Shown here one piece after another: positions 1-10,325 of a stretch of DNA of 64,000 bases. The notes under the pieces were generated by a model, which worked only from the letters and a program-made list of their open reading frames with translations, made no database searches and was not told where the DNA came from. A program made the translations under genes and the position numbers. Source of the DNA: Anthoceros angustus (taxonomy: Eukaryota > Streptophyta > Anthocerotopsida > Anthocerotales > Anthocerotaceae); the NCBI GenBank assembly GCA_010909165.1, contig MU008170.1:62001-126000 (forward strand). Reading direction: 5' to 3'. Positions within the stretch are counted from its first letter, which is position 1; every line of letters begins with the position of its first letter.

Positions 1-290
1 AGCTTGGTCATAGTGGCAATGACAATGTCGTTCCTCTGAGACCTCCAGCAGTGGAGGACTAATTTTGGCAGTGTCGTAAATTTCAAGCCAGTACCTTTGT
101 TGTTTGGAGTGCTAGCTTGTTTTGTTCATACAATTACCTTCTTTTTAGATAGCGGACAGAAAATACATTTCGCTTTGCGAAGCTAAACCTTTTTTCTGGC
201 TTCGGGCACAAGAAAGGCCTTTGAAAGAGCTACAAAACTATATCTCAATAATTTAAGATTAATAGAATTTATTTATGCTATGTTTGTATA
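1..290. other. No recognised feature
   Basis: AT-leaning sequence before the first retroelement remnant. I see no coding exon, RNA gene or repeat here that matches anything else in the window. Confidence 0.5.
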
Positions 291-575
291 CTTAGGGAGG
301 AAAAGAATACTGTATTATAAAAAGAGGTGGGAAAAACCCATCCACCCCAAAAACAAAGGGGAAAAACCCAGCGAAGGGCACCATGCCAGGGGGACTAGCC
401 CCCACGATCACGCATTTCAAAACTACCAACTGCCCAAAGAACTTCGTGGTTAGGGATGTGAAAAGGCTTACTTACCACCGGTGTCAAAGAACCTGCATCT
501 CCCATGCTCGTTGTCGTTCTGTACACTGCATTGGCCAACGCCCGCTGCAGAGCGATGGAAATCCTACATGGCTAC
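291..575 (-). mobile_element. 5'-truncated non-LTR element, last codons and 3' UTR
   Basis: Read on the minus strand, this matches the end of the neighbouring plus-strand copy (about 1800-2075). It has the last codons of the element protein, then a conserved 3' untranslated stretch of about 190 nt ending in an A/T-rich ATAATA-type tail. Identity to the other copy is roughly 80% by eye. One difference is a block near 387-412 containing a GGGACTAGCCCCC-like inverted repeat, which the other copy lacks. Retention of only the 3' end fits target-primed reverse transcription with 5' truncation, as in LINE-like elements. That mechanism is inferred from family behaviour. Confidence 0.65.
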
Positions 576-599
576 AATAACTGCATAATTATGTGGATC

Positions 600-2075
600 C
601 TTCACCCAGGATTATGTGGACGCGGCTTTGGCTGAGGACCTGGTGCACATCGACGACCTTTCTCAACTGGGAAACCCGCACGTGGCGTTTGGGATCCTCT
701 CTTTTGGTTTTGTGCGCCGGCCAGGGTACCGTCTCCGAACGGTTGCCCCCTCCCTGGTTTTCTCGTCTAGCTTAAGGAATTTCGACAAGCGGCTTATGCA
801 GGTTTTCGGCGACATCATCGGCCCAGGCACCTTCCAGTGTGCGGCCGGGGATCTTGCGAAGCAGCAGGAGTTCCTTCCTGTCGCTTTTGGGGGCATTGGT
901 TTGCTGGCCACGGAGGCCTCCGCGCTAGCGACTTTCTTAGGGAGCTGGGCTCTCTCTGCCCCCATCTTGTCCTCCCGTTTCTTAATTCGGCATTCACATA
1001 TCCTGGAGACTTTTGTCGCGGGTGTTGAGGAGAGGACTTTGCCCATGCAGGCCTCGCTAAGATTAGCCAGGGACTCTTTATCCTCCGAGGCGAGGGCTTC
1101 CCGAGGTTGGGTTCCGGGGGCTTTAGGCGTCCCTCCTGGCGGAACAGTACGAGCAGGCGCTGTTGGCCCCCCTCCGGGATTCCTCTATTCCTAGGCCCAT
1201 TCGGGCTCGTCTCTGCTCTTGCTTGGGGAAGGGGGCAAGTTCTTGGCTTCTGGCTCGACCTAGTATTCAAGCGTTCCGCATCGCACCAGCAACTTTTTCC
1301 ACCGCGATGCGTTTTCGCCTTGGCTTGGTCCAACTTCTGGCTTGCTCTCTTTCAACCTGCAGCTGCGGGGCCCCTCTCGATGACTTTGGGACGCACTTGG
1401 CTCGTTGTCCTACAGGTAGGCACCGTATCGCTACGCATGACGCAGTCTGGGACGTTATGCTCTCTATTGCTAGGGAAGGCGGGTTCCTTCCATTTATGGA
1501 GCGCCCTTATACCCTGCTCAACTTAGAGTTGATGTATTTTTGACCCGGGGGGATCAGGTTTCGGTTGCTGATGTGATTGTAACCCGGATAGTGTCTGCGA
1601 ACATACTATTCTTAACCCTCTAGGTTGGGCGGCCGAGGGATGCGCGATGGCTAAGGTCCACAAGTACTCTCCTATGCAGGACGGCCACGCCTTCGTCCCC
1701 CTTGCCATTGAGACTTACGAAGCCATGGACAAGGATTTCTCTACGTTCGTCAAGGCCTGCCCCATCGCTTATCATAGCCGCAAGAATGGGGTTGGCCTCC
1801 CCCTTTCTTGTATTATTGCTTTCTTCCTGCAAAGGGTTTCCATCGCTCTGCAGGGCGTTGTGTCTGATCTGAGCAAGAAAAGTGCGGGGATGCAGCTTCT
1901 TCTATACCGGTGGTAAGTAGGCCTTTTCACATCCATGACCGTGAAGTTCTTCAGGCGGTTGGTAGTTTTGAAATGCGTGATTGTGGTGCTCTTCGTTGGG
2001 TTTTTCCCCCTTTATTTTTGGGTGGATGAATTTTTCCCATCTCTTTTTTATAATAAAGTCTTCTTTTCTTTTTTT
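600..2075 (+). mobile_element. Non-LTR retrotransposon remnant: RT C-terminus, CCHC zinc motif, endonuclease-like tail
   Basis: Degenerate coding sequence in three frames (about 616-1194, 1163-1543, 1647-1916), so it is a frameshifted pseudogene. The first block carries a reverse-transcriptase C-terminal signature (LPVAFGGIGLLATEA, then FLGSWAL). The second has a zinc-binding pattern, CSCG-x7-H-x3-C (in CSCGAPLDDFGTHLARC), followed by a segment starting HRIATHDAVWDVM. The third contains KVHKYSPMQDGHAFVPLAIE and ends near FLQRVSIALQ. The order RT, CCHC, then a conserved C-terminal domain recalls R2/CRE-like elements with a restriction-enzyme-like endonuclease; that family assignment is inferred. 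A 3' UTR runs to about 2075. Relatives occur at 36.66-37.72, 38.30-38.66 plus 52.81-53.01, and 54.88-55.44 kb. Confidence 0.65.
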
Positions 2076-2379
2076 TGAAAATGAGATAGCATTCCCATGC
2101 TGGTTCAAGTGCAAGTTTATTACGAACTGCTTCGCGCTGAAAAACTCACTCCAAGTAGGGACGACCACAATTGTAAGGTTTCGTTTATCCTTGTTAGGGC
2201 TGGAAAGCACGAATCGAAATGACATACCTAGCTCACATTTTGACAGTTTTCTTGGATCATGGATTACGTCACAGATAATAGAAGAGTCAATTGGATCATC
2301 TTCCGAGAAATAGGCCCGAAACCCCCGGCCATTATAGGATTAAATTCAGTCAATATTTAGAAGGAAACCGACCTTGAGG
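2076..2379. other. No recognised feature
   Basis: Spacer between the retroelement tail and a pair of hairpin-forming repeats. I see no gene. Confidence 0.4.
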
Positions 2380-2389
2380 GCGCGCGAGA

Positions 2390-2493
2390 GCTTTCATTCC
2401 GTTATGAACCTCGTGGGAATGAAGGCCAGCCCTCCTTTTCATGCGCGGGACGACCTTTCATCCCGTTATGAAACCTGTGGGAATGAAAGCCTG
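2390..2493. repeat. Two direct repeats (about 36 bp), each with inverted ends
   Basis: The segment at about 2393-2428 recurs with small changes at about 2456-2492. Each copy starts with TTTCATTCC or TTTCATCCC and ends with GGGAATGAA, so each can fold into a stem. Both lie in a GC-rich lead-in to the RING genes. Function unknown. Confidence 0.6.
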
Positions 2494-3223
2494 TTATCCT
2501 CTTCGTTGCTTGCGTCACAAACCCTAAATGTAGACTATGTACATACATAGCCTACCCGCCGTTGCGATTGGCAGGTATCTTTCTTCGTCCAGGTGCTGCC
2601 ATGGCTGGCCGGCTGCCTTCCATGATGGCGAGCCCGAATGCAGGAGGAGGACGAGGTGGAGACATGTTCGCCTCCGCCGGCTTCGATCATAATCTGCGCA
2701 TCAGGCGGCAGCGAGATTGCTTGCCCTGGCTCCGCCGCCGGCCGGTACCGGCCTCCAGGCAGCGCCGGAGATGGCATCGCACGCCTCCATTCCCGTGTGG
2801 TCAGGATTTTGGCAGGAGCCGCGGGCAGCGGGCCCGGATCATCCGCAACAAATTTCGGGCCTGGCATGCCCGAAGGCCGGCCGCATCGTCGCATCACGCG
2901 GACAGCAGCGAGCCCTGGAGATTCCGGAAGGTGAGGCCTTTGGGAGCGGGAGGCATGACCACCTGGGAGCAGGGGACGCTTCAGCACCGGGCGGCAACGC
3001 TTGAGCCGGAGAGTCGCCGATTCAGTCCCCGCATTTCCGCGGCAGCGCGAGCAGGAGGCAGCATTTGCGCACAGGAGATCCAGAGGTCAAGGATTGCGCG
3101 AGGAAGGCGTGCGTGAGGAGCTGCAATTCGGGACGCAGGGCAGGGTAGGGCAGATGAAACCGGACTCCGCCGCGTAGCGGGAGTAGCGGGAGTAGCAGGA
3201 GCAGGCGAGGCGAGGAGGCAGAG
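2494..3223. other. GC-rich upstream region of the RING gene
   Basis: Highly GC-rich, with overlapping open frames on both strands that show no domain and are probably a by-product of composition. Three near-copies of GGAGTAGC sit at about 3177-3202, just before the RING-gene start. The promoter and 5' UTR of the downstream gene are expected here, but no clear TATA box was found. Confidence 0.4.
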
Positions 3224-4171
3224 ATGGCCAGCAGTTCTCGCATGGCGGAGTCGCTGTGCCCGCTGTGCAGCAGGCCGCTGGGCCCCGGCACGGAGCCGAC
3301 GAGGATCAGCACCTGCGGCCACAGCTTCCACATGATCTGCCTCTGCCAGGCCTTGTACACGCATGTGACCCGGAGCGTGACTCCCGCAGGGTGCCCGCAG
3401 TGCGGCGTGGAGGTGGTGCGGCCCCCGAGACCGGACGTGAAGCACCTGATGGCGCCCGAGCCCCGCGACAGGGCGCGCATGTGCACGGAGCTGGACGCCT
3501 GGCACCGGGTGCACAACAAGCTGAGGGAGCAGCGGGACCAGGAGTGCAACCGGCTCGCGCACGGGCTGGGGATGCCGGAGCCGGGGCGCGCGGAGCTGGC
3601 CGAGATCCGTCTGAAGACCAACTTCTTCGAGATGGTGAACGCGTGCTGGGTGTGCCGGAAGGCGCTGATCAAGGATGTGTGGGTGACCCTGCCCGAGTGC
3701 AAGCACGCCCTACACATCCGCTGCCTCATGCACAAGTGGTGGATCCCGGACTGGTTCGCGTACTGGCACGGGATCGGCTACCCGTGCCCGCTCTGCGAGG
3801 AGGCCAACGTCTGCCCTAAGAGCCAGCATGTGAACTGGGACTGGAGCTTCATCCGCATGGCCGGCGACCATCTCCGGGAGCTACCCGTAGACGGGCTCTG
3901 GTACGCCATGATGTACGCGATCAGGAGGCGGAGCAAGGGGAAGCGGCTCCCGGACACCTACTTCGCCGCGCCTCTGGGCAAGCGGCAGTACCGGGAGGTG
4001 ATGGACGAGGTCGGCAGGGATAAGGAGGCCGCGATGGATCTGGCCATTGCCGAAGGCCGCCATGTCCGCCCGCGCTACTACAGCGACCTGGAAGAGGACG
4101 AGGAACTGCCCCAGTACACGGACGAGGACATGAACCCGGACCAAGACATGAACCAGCACGAGGACGAGTAG
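3224..4171 (+). CDS. Double RING-H2 zinc-finger protein (putative E3 ubiquitin ligase), copy 1
   Basis: Intronless 315-aa protein. RING 1 uses C12, C15, C31, H33, H36, C39, C57 and C60. RING 2 uses C141, C144, C159, H161, H164, C167, C188 and C191. Both fit C-x2-C-x(14-15)-C-x-H-x2-H-x2-C ... C-x2-C (RING-H2 type). A charged linker of about 80 residues joins them and contains WHRVHNKLREQRD and NFFEMVNACW. The C-terminus (about 283-315) is strongly acidic (Glu/Asp). RING-H2 domains usually recruit ubiquitin-conjugating enzymes, so an E3 role is likely but inferred. No membrane segment or signal peptide is visible. A paralogue starts 209 bp downstream on the same strand. The TAG stop is followed in frame by about 97 sense codons (see next entry), so the original protein may have been longer. 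Confidence 0.8.
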   Translation: MASSSRMAESLCPLCSRPLGPGTEPTRISTCGHSFHMICLCQALYTHVTRSVTPAGCPQCGVEVVRPPRPDVKHLMAPEPRDRARMCTELDAWHRVHNKLREQRDQECNRLAHGLGMPEPGRAELAEIRLKTNFFEMVNACWVCRKALIKDVWVTLPECKHALHIRCLMHKWWIPDWFAYWHGIGYPCPLCEEANVCPKSQHVNWDWSFIRMAGDHLRELPVDGLWYAMMYAIRRRSKGKRLPDTYFAAPLGKRQYREVMDEVGRDKEAAMDLAIAEGRHVRPRYYSDLEEDEELPQYTDEDMNPDQDMNQHEDE

Positions 4172-4379
4172 CCGGAGATGGACGGGGAGCCGGTGGACGA
4201 GGCCGCCGCCTGGTCCAGGGCGCGGATGGAGGCCCGGGCCCGGGAGATCGACGCCTGGATCCGGGCCATGGGCCGAGAAGGCGATTGGCAGCGACGCTTC
4301 GTGTGCGAACGTGTGCCTCGGAGGGAGGCTGTGAAGCAGCACCGCTCGAGGCGCACGCAGGGCACGCTTTGCGTGGGAG
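4172..4379 (+). other. In-frame continuation after the RING copy 1 stop codon
   Basis: The frame of the first RING gene stays open after its TAG, from 4172 to about 4471. It reads a helical, charged stretch (MDGEPVDEAAAWSRARMEAR, then a Trp-containing segment), which looks more protein-like than random. It may be a former C-terminal extension lost by a stop mutation, or chance openness in GC-rich DNA. The paralogue starts at 4380 in another frame. Confidence 0.35.
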
Positions 4380-5183
4380 ATGGCGGCCGAAGGGCGCTGG
4401 TGCAGGCTGTGCGGGCAGGAGCTGCTGCACGAGGCCGCGTCCCTGGGCTGCGGCCATTCCTTTCATCTTGATTGCATCGCGCACAGCTTCAGCCAGTATT
4501 TGCAGGCGGCCAAGGAGCCCGAGGGGCCGGTGCCGTGCCCCGAGTGCGGGGCCGGGGTGGGGAGGCAGCCGCGCCCGGCGGTGGACAAGCCCATGGAGTT
4601 TCACGACCGGGCGGGGGGGAGAGACATGGACGAGCTCAACGTGTGGGACAGGGTGCACGCGGAGATGAGGCGGCTGCGGGACGACGAGGCACGGACCATG
4701 AACCGGGCGGTGGCGGGGACGGAACTGACGGGGAGGGATTTGGCTCCGCTCCGCCAGATCACCAACTTCTTCGAGATCATCAACGGCTGCTGGACGTGCG
4801 AGGGGCTGCTGGGGAGGGACCACTGGGTGACGCTGAAATTCTGCGGCCACTCCCACCACGCCGTGTGTTTGGTTCGGGCGCTGCTCGCGCTTGCAGGCGA
4901 GATGCAGTGTCCCTTGTGCATGCAGCCGGCGCGACCTCCCGCCGTCTTGAATTGGGATAAGTCCTTGTTCACCAAGGTAAGCCACAACATCATGGAGATC
5001 GCCGAGGGGGCCGTCTGGTATTGCGTCATGTTCCAGGATAGGTTGCCAGTACAAGTCGCAAGGGTGGACAGTCCGAACCGGGAAAAGAGTTCCAAGCCAG
5101 GGCGTAGGGATCCGGAGACAAAAGGGCGAACCTCTAGATCTCGAGAGGCACCCGGGCGAGCCCATAGGACTCACCCTTACTGA
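4380..5183 (+). CDS. Double RING-H2 zinc-finger protein, copy 2 (tail divergent)
   Basis: Tandem paralogue of the 3224-4171 gene. RING 1 uses C8, C11, C24, H26, H29, C32, C53 and C56. RING 2 uses C137, C140, C155, H157, H160, C163, C177 and C180. The linker again contains W-x-R-V-H and NFFEIINGCW, so the linker is conserved as well as the rings. Similarity to copy 1 continues to about residue 217 (AVWYCVM aligned with LWYAMMY), then stops. The remaining 50 residues are basic and low-complexity, as if the 3' end had been replaced by unrelated DNA or an intron begins near 5030. The acidic tail of copy 1 is absent. Ligase function is inferred from the RING type only. Confidence 0.65.
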   Translation: MAAEGRWCRLCGQELLHEAASLGCGHSFHLDCIAHSFSQYLQAAKEPEGPVPCPECGAGVGRQPRPAVDKPMEFHDRAGGRDMDELNVWDRVHAEMRRLRDDEARTMNRAVAGTELTGRDLAPLRQITNFFEIINGCWTCEGLLGRDHWVTLKFCGHSHHAVCLVRALLALAGEMQCPLCMQPARPPAVLNWDKSLFTKVSHNIMEIAEGAVWYCVMFQDRLPVQVARVDSPNREKSSKPGRRDPETKGRTSRSREAPGRAHRTHPY

Positions 5184-5482
5184 TCCAAATCGCTACACTA
5201 CCTGTGCCACACTTACCTCCACAAGTGACAACCCGCTAAGCAACCTGCTTAAGCGCTCCCACTACTCGGCCAGATGAAAGTTCAGCGTACGTGGGACACG
5301 CCGTGGAGGGGCTGGTACTCCCTGTGAGGCCAACACCCAAGCACACCTTCGTTACAAATAAGGCAGAAGATGATCCACATGACGAAAAGGCAACCAAAGG
5401 AAAGGCTCTTCCATCGTACCTCAGTGCCCCGGCTTCCATGGAATAGGTAGGACATCCGTCAGGCAATTTGCACATGCACTTG
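5184..5482. other. Spacer between the RING pair and CDC27
   Basis: No gene recognised. It separates the plus-strand RING genes from the 3' end of the minus-strand CDC27 gene, so the two units converge here. Confidence 0.4.
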
Positions 5483-5488
5483 TTTATT
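5483..5488 (-). terminator. CDC27 polyadenylation signal AATAAA
   Basis: Canonical AATAAA on the minus strand, 94 nt beyond the CDC27 stop codon (5582-5584). Confidence 0.65.
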
Positions 5489-5581
5489 CGCAGAAGAATG
5501 GGTCAAAGAATGGACACGCGCTCCCTCTCCACCCCACCCCACCGTGTACTAGTGGCAGGAGAGGTGGTCACGTGGCCCCTA

Positions 5582-8500
5582 CTACAAGTTCTCGTCTTCA
5601 AGGTCGTCTGGAACATGCAGCTTTTCGATTGCAGTCTGCAGGAATATGCCACACTATTAGAGCATCCACATCTTTCTTTTTTCAAACCAACCTTTTCCAA
5701 CCAACCCACAGGCAGAATGATCGAAAGAGACACACACCTTGATCAAGTTGACATCAGCGGTGGAAGGCTTCAGATCAAGGGCAATGCAGAAATGGTACAT
5801 GGCACGCTCAGGCATATCCAGGCGCTTGTAGATCTTTCCCATGAGGAAAAACACCCCACTTTCTCTGGGAGCAACCTCTTTTAGTTCTTCTAGTCCGTGG
5901 AGAGCTTCGTTGTATCTCTCCTCGCTCATCAACACGTTAGCCTTCTGATACTTGGGTAGTGGGTTTTTGGGGTCAGCTACCATGGCTTGCTCCAGCAGAA
6001 CTAGGGCCTCCTTGTTCTTCTGCACAAGCAAATAGCAAGGGTAAACATATTGTGCAAAAAATGCTCGTATCGTTGATGCTACACCACCAACATGATAAGC
6101 CACATGTCACCTTTAGCGCGTGATACGCCATTCCGAGGTAGCAGTGCAGCACGGAAGACCGATTGTTGATGTCTAGCGCCCGCCTAAAGTGGTACTCCGC
6201 TAATTCATACTTTTCTTGACGGAAGTAGATTGTACCTAAACCGTACCTGAGTGAACGTTCAAACGTCAGGAATTGCTGCCATACACGTTGGATTACATAT
6301 CGCTCTTGACGCAAGTTTGGTCGTTACCAGGCATTGTAATGGCGAGAATCTATCCTTATAGCATTTCGGTAATGCGTCAGGCCCTCTTCAAAATCCTCCA
6401 TTGCAACACATCTGCCATTCCAACAAAAGAGAAGGACGTAAGCATCAAACAGTGACTGCGCTCTAGTTGACCCAATGACATACATCCAGCCTGTACTTAC
6501 TCGTGGCCACACAGTGTGTGGGCGTAAGTGAAATTAGCATCCAATTGCAGAGCTCGCTGGAAAAACTTCAAAGCAGCCTCATGGTCTTTTTGTAAACTAA
6601 ATATGTTGCCCATTACGCACCTGGAACATTCCACCGACTATTTATACACGGGCCAGGTCATGCCTGCTTCACATTCGACATAAGCATCATTTTACCAGAT
6701 CACAACATCTCAGTAGAGCAGGTTACTGACCATGCTTGGGGCGATAATCTATCCATTGCAACCGTCTCCTGAGCCAGATAGCTCAGCTGAACTTCATTCT
6801 TCATATGCTGTTACACATCAGCAGCCGAGTGAGGCCAGATCTTCCAGAGCAGCTGACGTTTGAGGTCAGAAATTAGAAGCATTGACTTGCAAGAAACTTT
6901 CAGCAAATATTTGAGACTTACATAAAGTACAGTGGAGTATATGTCAGTGCCTTCAAGTCGATAAGGTGCAACTCTGCGAGCCCAGCTGAAGGCACGCTCA
7001 GCCTCTGGGTAGTCAACCATTTCAAAGTATGCTCTCCCCACCTAAACATCAACGGGTAGAATGCATAGAGCATCCTCGATGAGTGCCGGGGTCAATTTCC
7101 ACCCTGCTATTCTGTCAAATCAAAACTTGGAAGTAACCCACCTGGCAAAGAACCCATCCTGTGGCAAGATGCTGATGAGGCAACTTGTGAAAAGCCTGCA
7201 GAGCTTCCTGCAATGGAATCATGACATCAACACATAGCTTTCCCCCAAGGAACGGACAACACTCCCAGTTCTAGAAGGTTCTCAAATGGACTCCTTGTTA
7301 CCTGACATCGATACATACAGAGATGCCGAAAACCCTCCCCAAGAGTTCGCAGGAGTGTCAAAAGCTCCATGGGTCCCTCTGCAATCCTTGATGCACGAGA
7401 AGCACCAGTTGCCATAACATTTGACCTGCTGCGACTTAAAAGCTCGTCATCCGTGCTCCCCCCTACACACCAGTAGTACACTAGCGTTATTCTCCCTCCT
7501 GGAGCTTCCACAGCCTTCTTCCGCATAACAGCAGATCTCTGCTCCTTGAAAGAAGATACATCTCAACCTTAGTGTCTTTACATGCACTATGTACAGCATG
7601 CCAGACGCACCTTCGTCAAAAGTGCTCTCCACCGTTCCATAGCTGCCAGAGTGACTTTTCCTCAAGGCACTGGCACGTGATGAGCCTAGAACAGATTTGC
7701 TGCCCGTTGTGGAAGTACTGGGAATGGCTGAAACAAGTCCATTTCCAGCACCAAATCCACTCAGCATGGAACTCGCTGTTGATCCAGGGTGAGCTGAACC
7801 ACTGCTATCCCCAGCATTAAGCCTAGAGCTGCGTCTGGGTACAGGTTCAGCAAATAGCCTCCCAGACACCTGCCACAAGAAAAAGACACAAGTGAGCACA
7901 TAACTGCGGAAGGGAATAAAGTAAACATGCAACAACACCATAAGATTTTCAGACGTTATCACATTAAGGGATCCATGAATGGAGAGCCCAACTCCAACGC
8001 CATGTGCAGGATAGGAAGACAAGTGAAAGTATGCAAGCTGGCAAAGGCTGAATATCCAGCTCACTCAGGCTGAAGGGTTTCAACTACAAATGCACACAAG
8101 GGCTCAAATGCACAAGGGAACGTGAGCATGCACCTGCGAATAGGAGGAACGAGTAGAGGCTGATCGAGTATTCTGCAGCCATGCCCAGCCAAAAGGAAAG
8201 ATAAGGAGGCAGTGGTTCACAAAACCTAAAGGCTATGCTTCATGCTCCATCCCCACTCAATAATTTCCTAAGCATCATGACATCTCTTGTTAAATCCATG
8301 CAAGCCACAGTGCATGAGATGCCACAGATGCCTCTGCTGAATCCCTGTTTACCGAGCTTGTTGTTTTCATTCAGCCAGCCAGGACAGCCTACCAATGACA
8401 TAGCACATAGTTGACAGAAGTCTAGCACAGTGAGTGGGCACGCCAAGTGACATCCAGATGCACTAAGCACTGGTCTGCACCCTGCATGAAGGTGTAGGAT

Positions 8501-10325
8501 GAAGGCTTTACATGCAGTGTCTCATGACATGATGAAATGCCACCTATCTTGTTGCCATGTTGCTAAACAACCTCTCCACACAAGACCACGCGAGGACATG
8601 ATCGCACCGGACTCCATGGCAGGACACATTGAGATAGACAGCCAGTGAGTGGAGAAGGCAGAATGGACCGGCAAGCATAAGAGCCAGACCTTGCGTAATT
8701 TCCCTTCATCAAGAAACTTTCGACGCTGCGATTGGCCTGACCCAGCTGAATGTCGTGAACTATCTGTTGTGATGTGTTGTGTTGGATTATTTGGCAGCCC
8801 TTGTACATTTCGGGCTGGAGCTGGAGGCACCCCCAGGGACATCTGTATTGGTATACGACCCATCAGCCCAGCATGATACACACGGAGCTAACCCCTCAAT
8901 TCCTTCAAGAAATCAAGGTCAATAGAAGGAATCTGCACCCCTGTCCATCAGAAGTAGAAGGAAAGGTAGATTGTACCTGAGACGGGCCTGGAGAAGGTGT
9001 GCTGAACGATGAAGGGGTGGTCAGAAAATGGGAATTGGCAGGCGCTAGTGAACCATGCCCTCCACCACCAACCCCCTCATGTCCATGCAAGGGCCCTTGG
9101 AGCTTGCCCTGTTTTGGACTCCCATTGTTCGTAAATGGTGACCGAGGAGAATATACTCCATATGGAACATCGAGATGATCAACACTCATGCCCGCTGGAG
9201 TTGAAATCGGTGTTTGACGGTCCCGGTCCCAATGTCTATGATGTTGCTGCTGCTGCTGGAGCTGTTGCAAGCGCAAAACTGCAGCATCTCCATAGAGGCT
9301 AGCAGCCTCTTGCTCGGCACCTAGTGAGAAACAAAACTAGATTAGAAACCCTGCAACAGTGTAAGGTGAAGAAACAAGAGGCAGACGCACAACCATAACT
9401 TAGAAACCATTGAGACGTAGTTGCAAAAACACGTGACACGAAAACAAAATGACAACATCAAGATAGTCATCTCTCGCTTGAGAGCTTAACGCAAGCAAAC
9501 AAATTCATTTCCATACCTAGCATGCATAAGTCCTCATAAGCACACCAGAAAAAAGGGTCTAGTGACAGAGCTTGGCTGTAATATTCAATCGCAGCGTCCT
9601 TCCGATCAGTCAATCTGTAAGCAACAGAAAGAAAACGCACAGGGATGCAGAGAGTCAAATCCTCCGGGTCCACTAATCACTTGAACAGCACATGACATAC
9701 CCACATGACATACCCACCTGCAAATGAGCCCGAGCATGTACTTGCCAGCTGCGCCATTCGGCACCTGAGGGTAGCAGCACCGGTGCACATAAGGTCAGCC
9801 CCGTCGGAACCACAAGGAAACAGGCAAGCAACATCCTCCAAGCACATTCAAAAAATGGCACAACCTCTGCTCCGGGATCATGAGGTGATGAGAGAGCAGC
9901 TTCAGCCTCCGGTAAAAAATCCATTTCGAAGCACGCCAACGAGAACAGGTAACGGCATTGCTCAGACTTGGTACCTGCCCGCAGCAGCGCAACGGAAAAT
10001 TTCAAATTACGGTCAGAGCGGAAGCAAAATTGCAAGCCGGGGGCAGCTCAAACCGCGCGAGCTGCTACCTTTCAGCACGTGGTAAGCCCGGTACGCCTGG
10101 TTGCTCCGGAAATAACAGGTCGCCAGAAGATGGAGATTGTTCTGCGCACAACCGCTGCAGCACGTTCAGAATCCAACCAGGCTCACATTGAGAGCGGGAA
10201 ACAAGACTGTGATGCATCACCTCGGACGGGAACTCCGCGCATAATCTCTCGCACAAGAACGTGGCATTGGAGTACATGTACAGGCGCAGGGATGAGCAGA
10301 TACTCTCCACCATGCACGCTTCCAT
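5582..10325 (-). CDS. CDC27: APC/C subunit 3 (CDC27/HOBBIT-type), 17 exons, 777 aa
   Basis: Exons: complement(join(5582..5635, 5738..6019, 6111..6246, 6328..6411, 6501..6620, 6731..6807, 6922..7041, 7142..7207, 7302..7462, 7611..7869, 8690..8887, 8977..9320, 9517..9614, 9718..9764, 9865..9974, 10069..10141, 10221..10325)), each boundary within a base or so. They sum to 2334 nt with every junction in frame. The protein starts MEACMVESICSSLRLYMYSN, has N-terminal TPRs (LCAEFPSE, NQAYRAYHVLKG), a Ser-rich middle containing RRKFLDEGKLRK and RRSSRLN, then the C-terminal TPR superhelix (LLRTLGEGFRHLCMYRCQEA, YAHTLCGHE, RHYNAWYGLGTIYFRQEK, KNPLPKYQKANVL). It ends TAIEKLHVPDDLEDENL. CDC27 is a TPR scaffold of the anaphase-promoting complex, the nuclear ubiquitin ligase that degrades cyclins. 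Length matches plant homologues. Its 5' end faces CPN60 beta, and fragments of exons 1 to 6 recur at 11.6-19.7 kb. Confidence 0.93.

Noticed and set aside
2562-3116. 184-aa open frame and overlapping frames upstream of the RING gene
   Set aside because: No domain, Arg/Ala/Gly bias, open on both strands in very GC-rich DNA; most likely compositional.
3921-5174. 417-aa minus-strand open frame
   Set aside because: Antisense to the two RING genes; Pro/Arg/His-rich shadow of GC-rich coding sequence.
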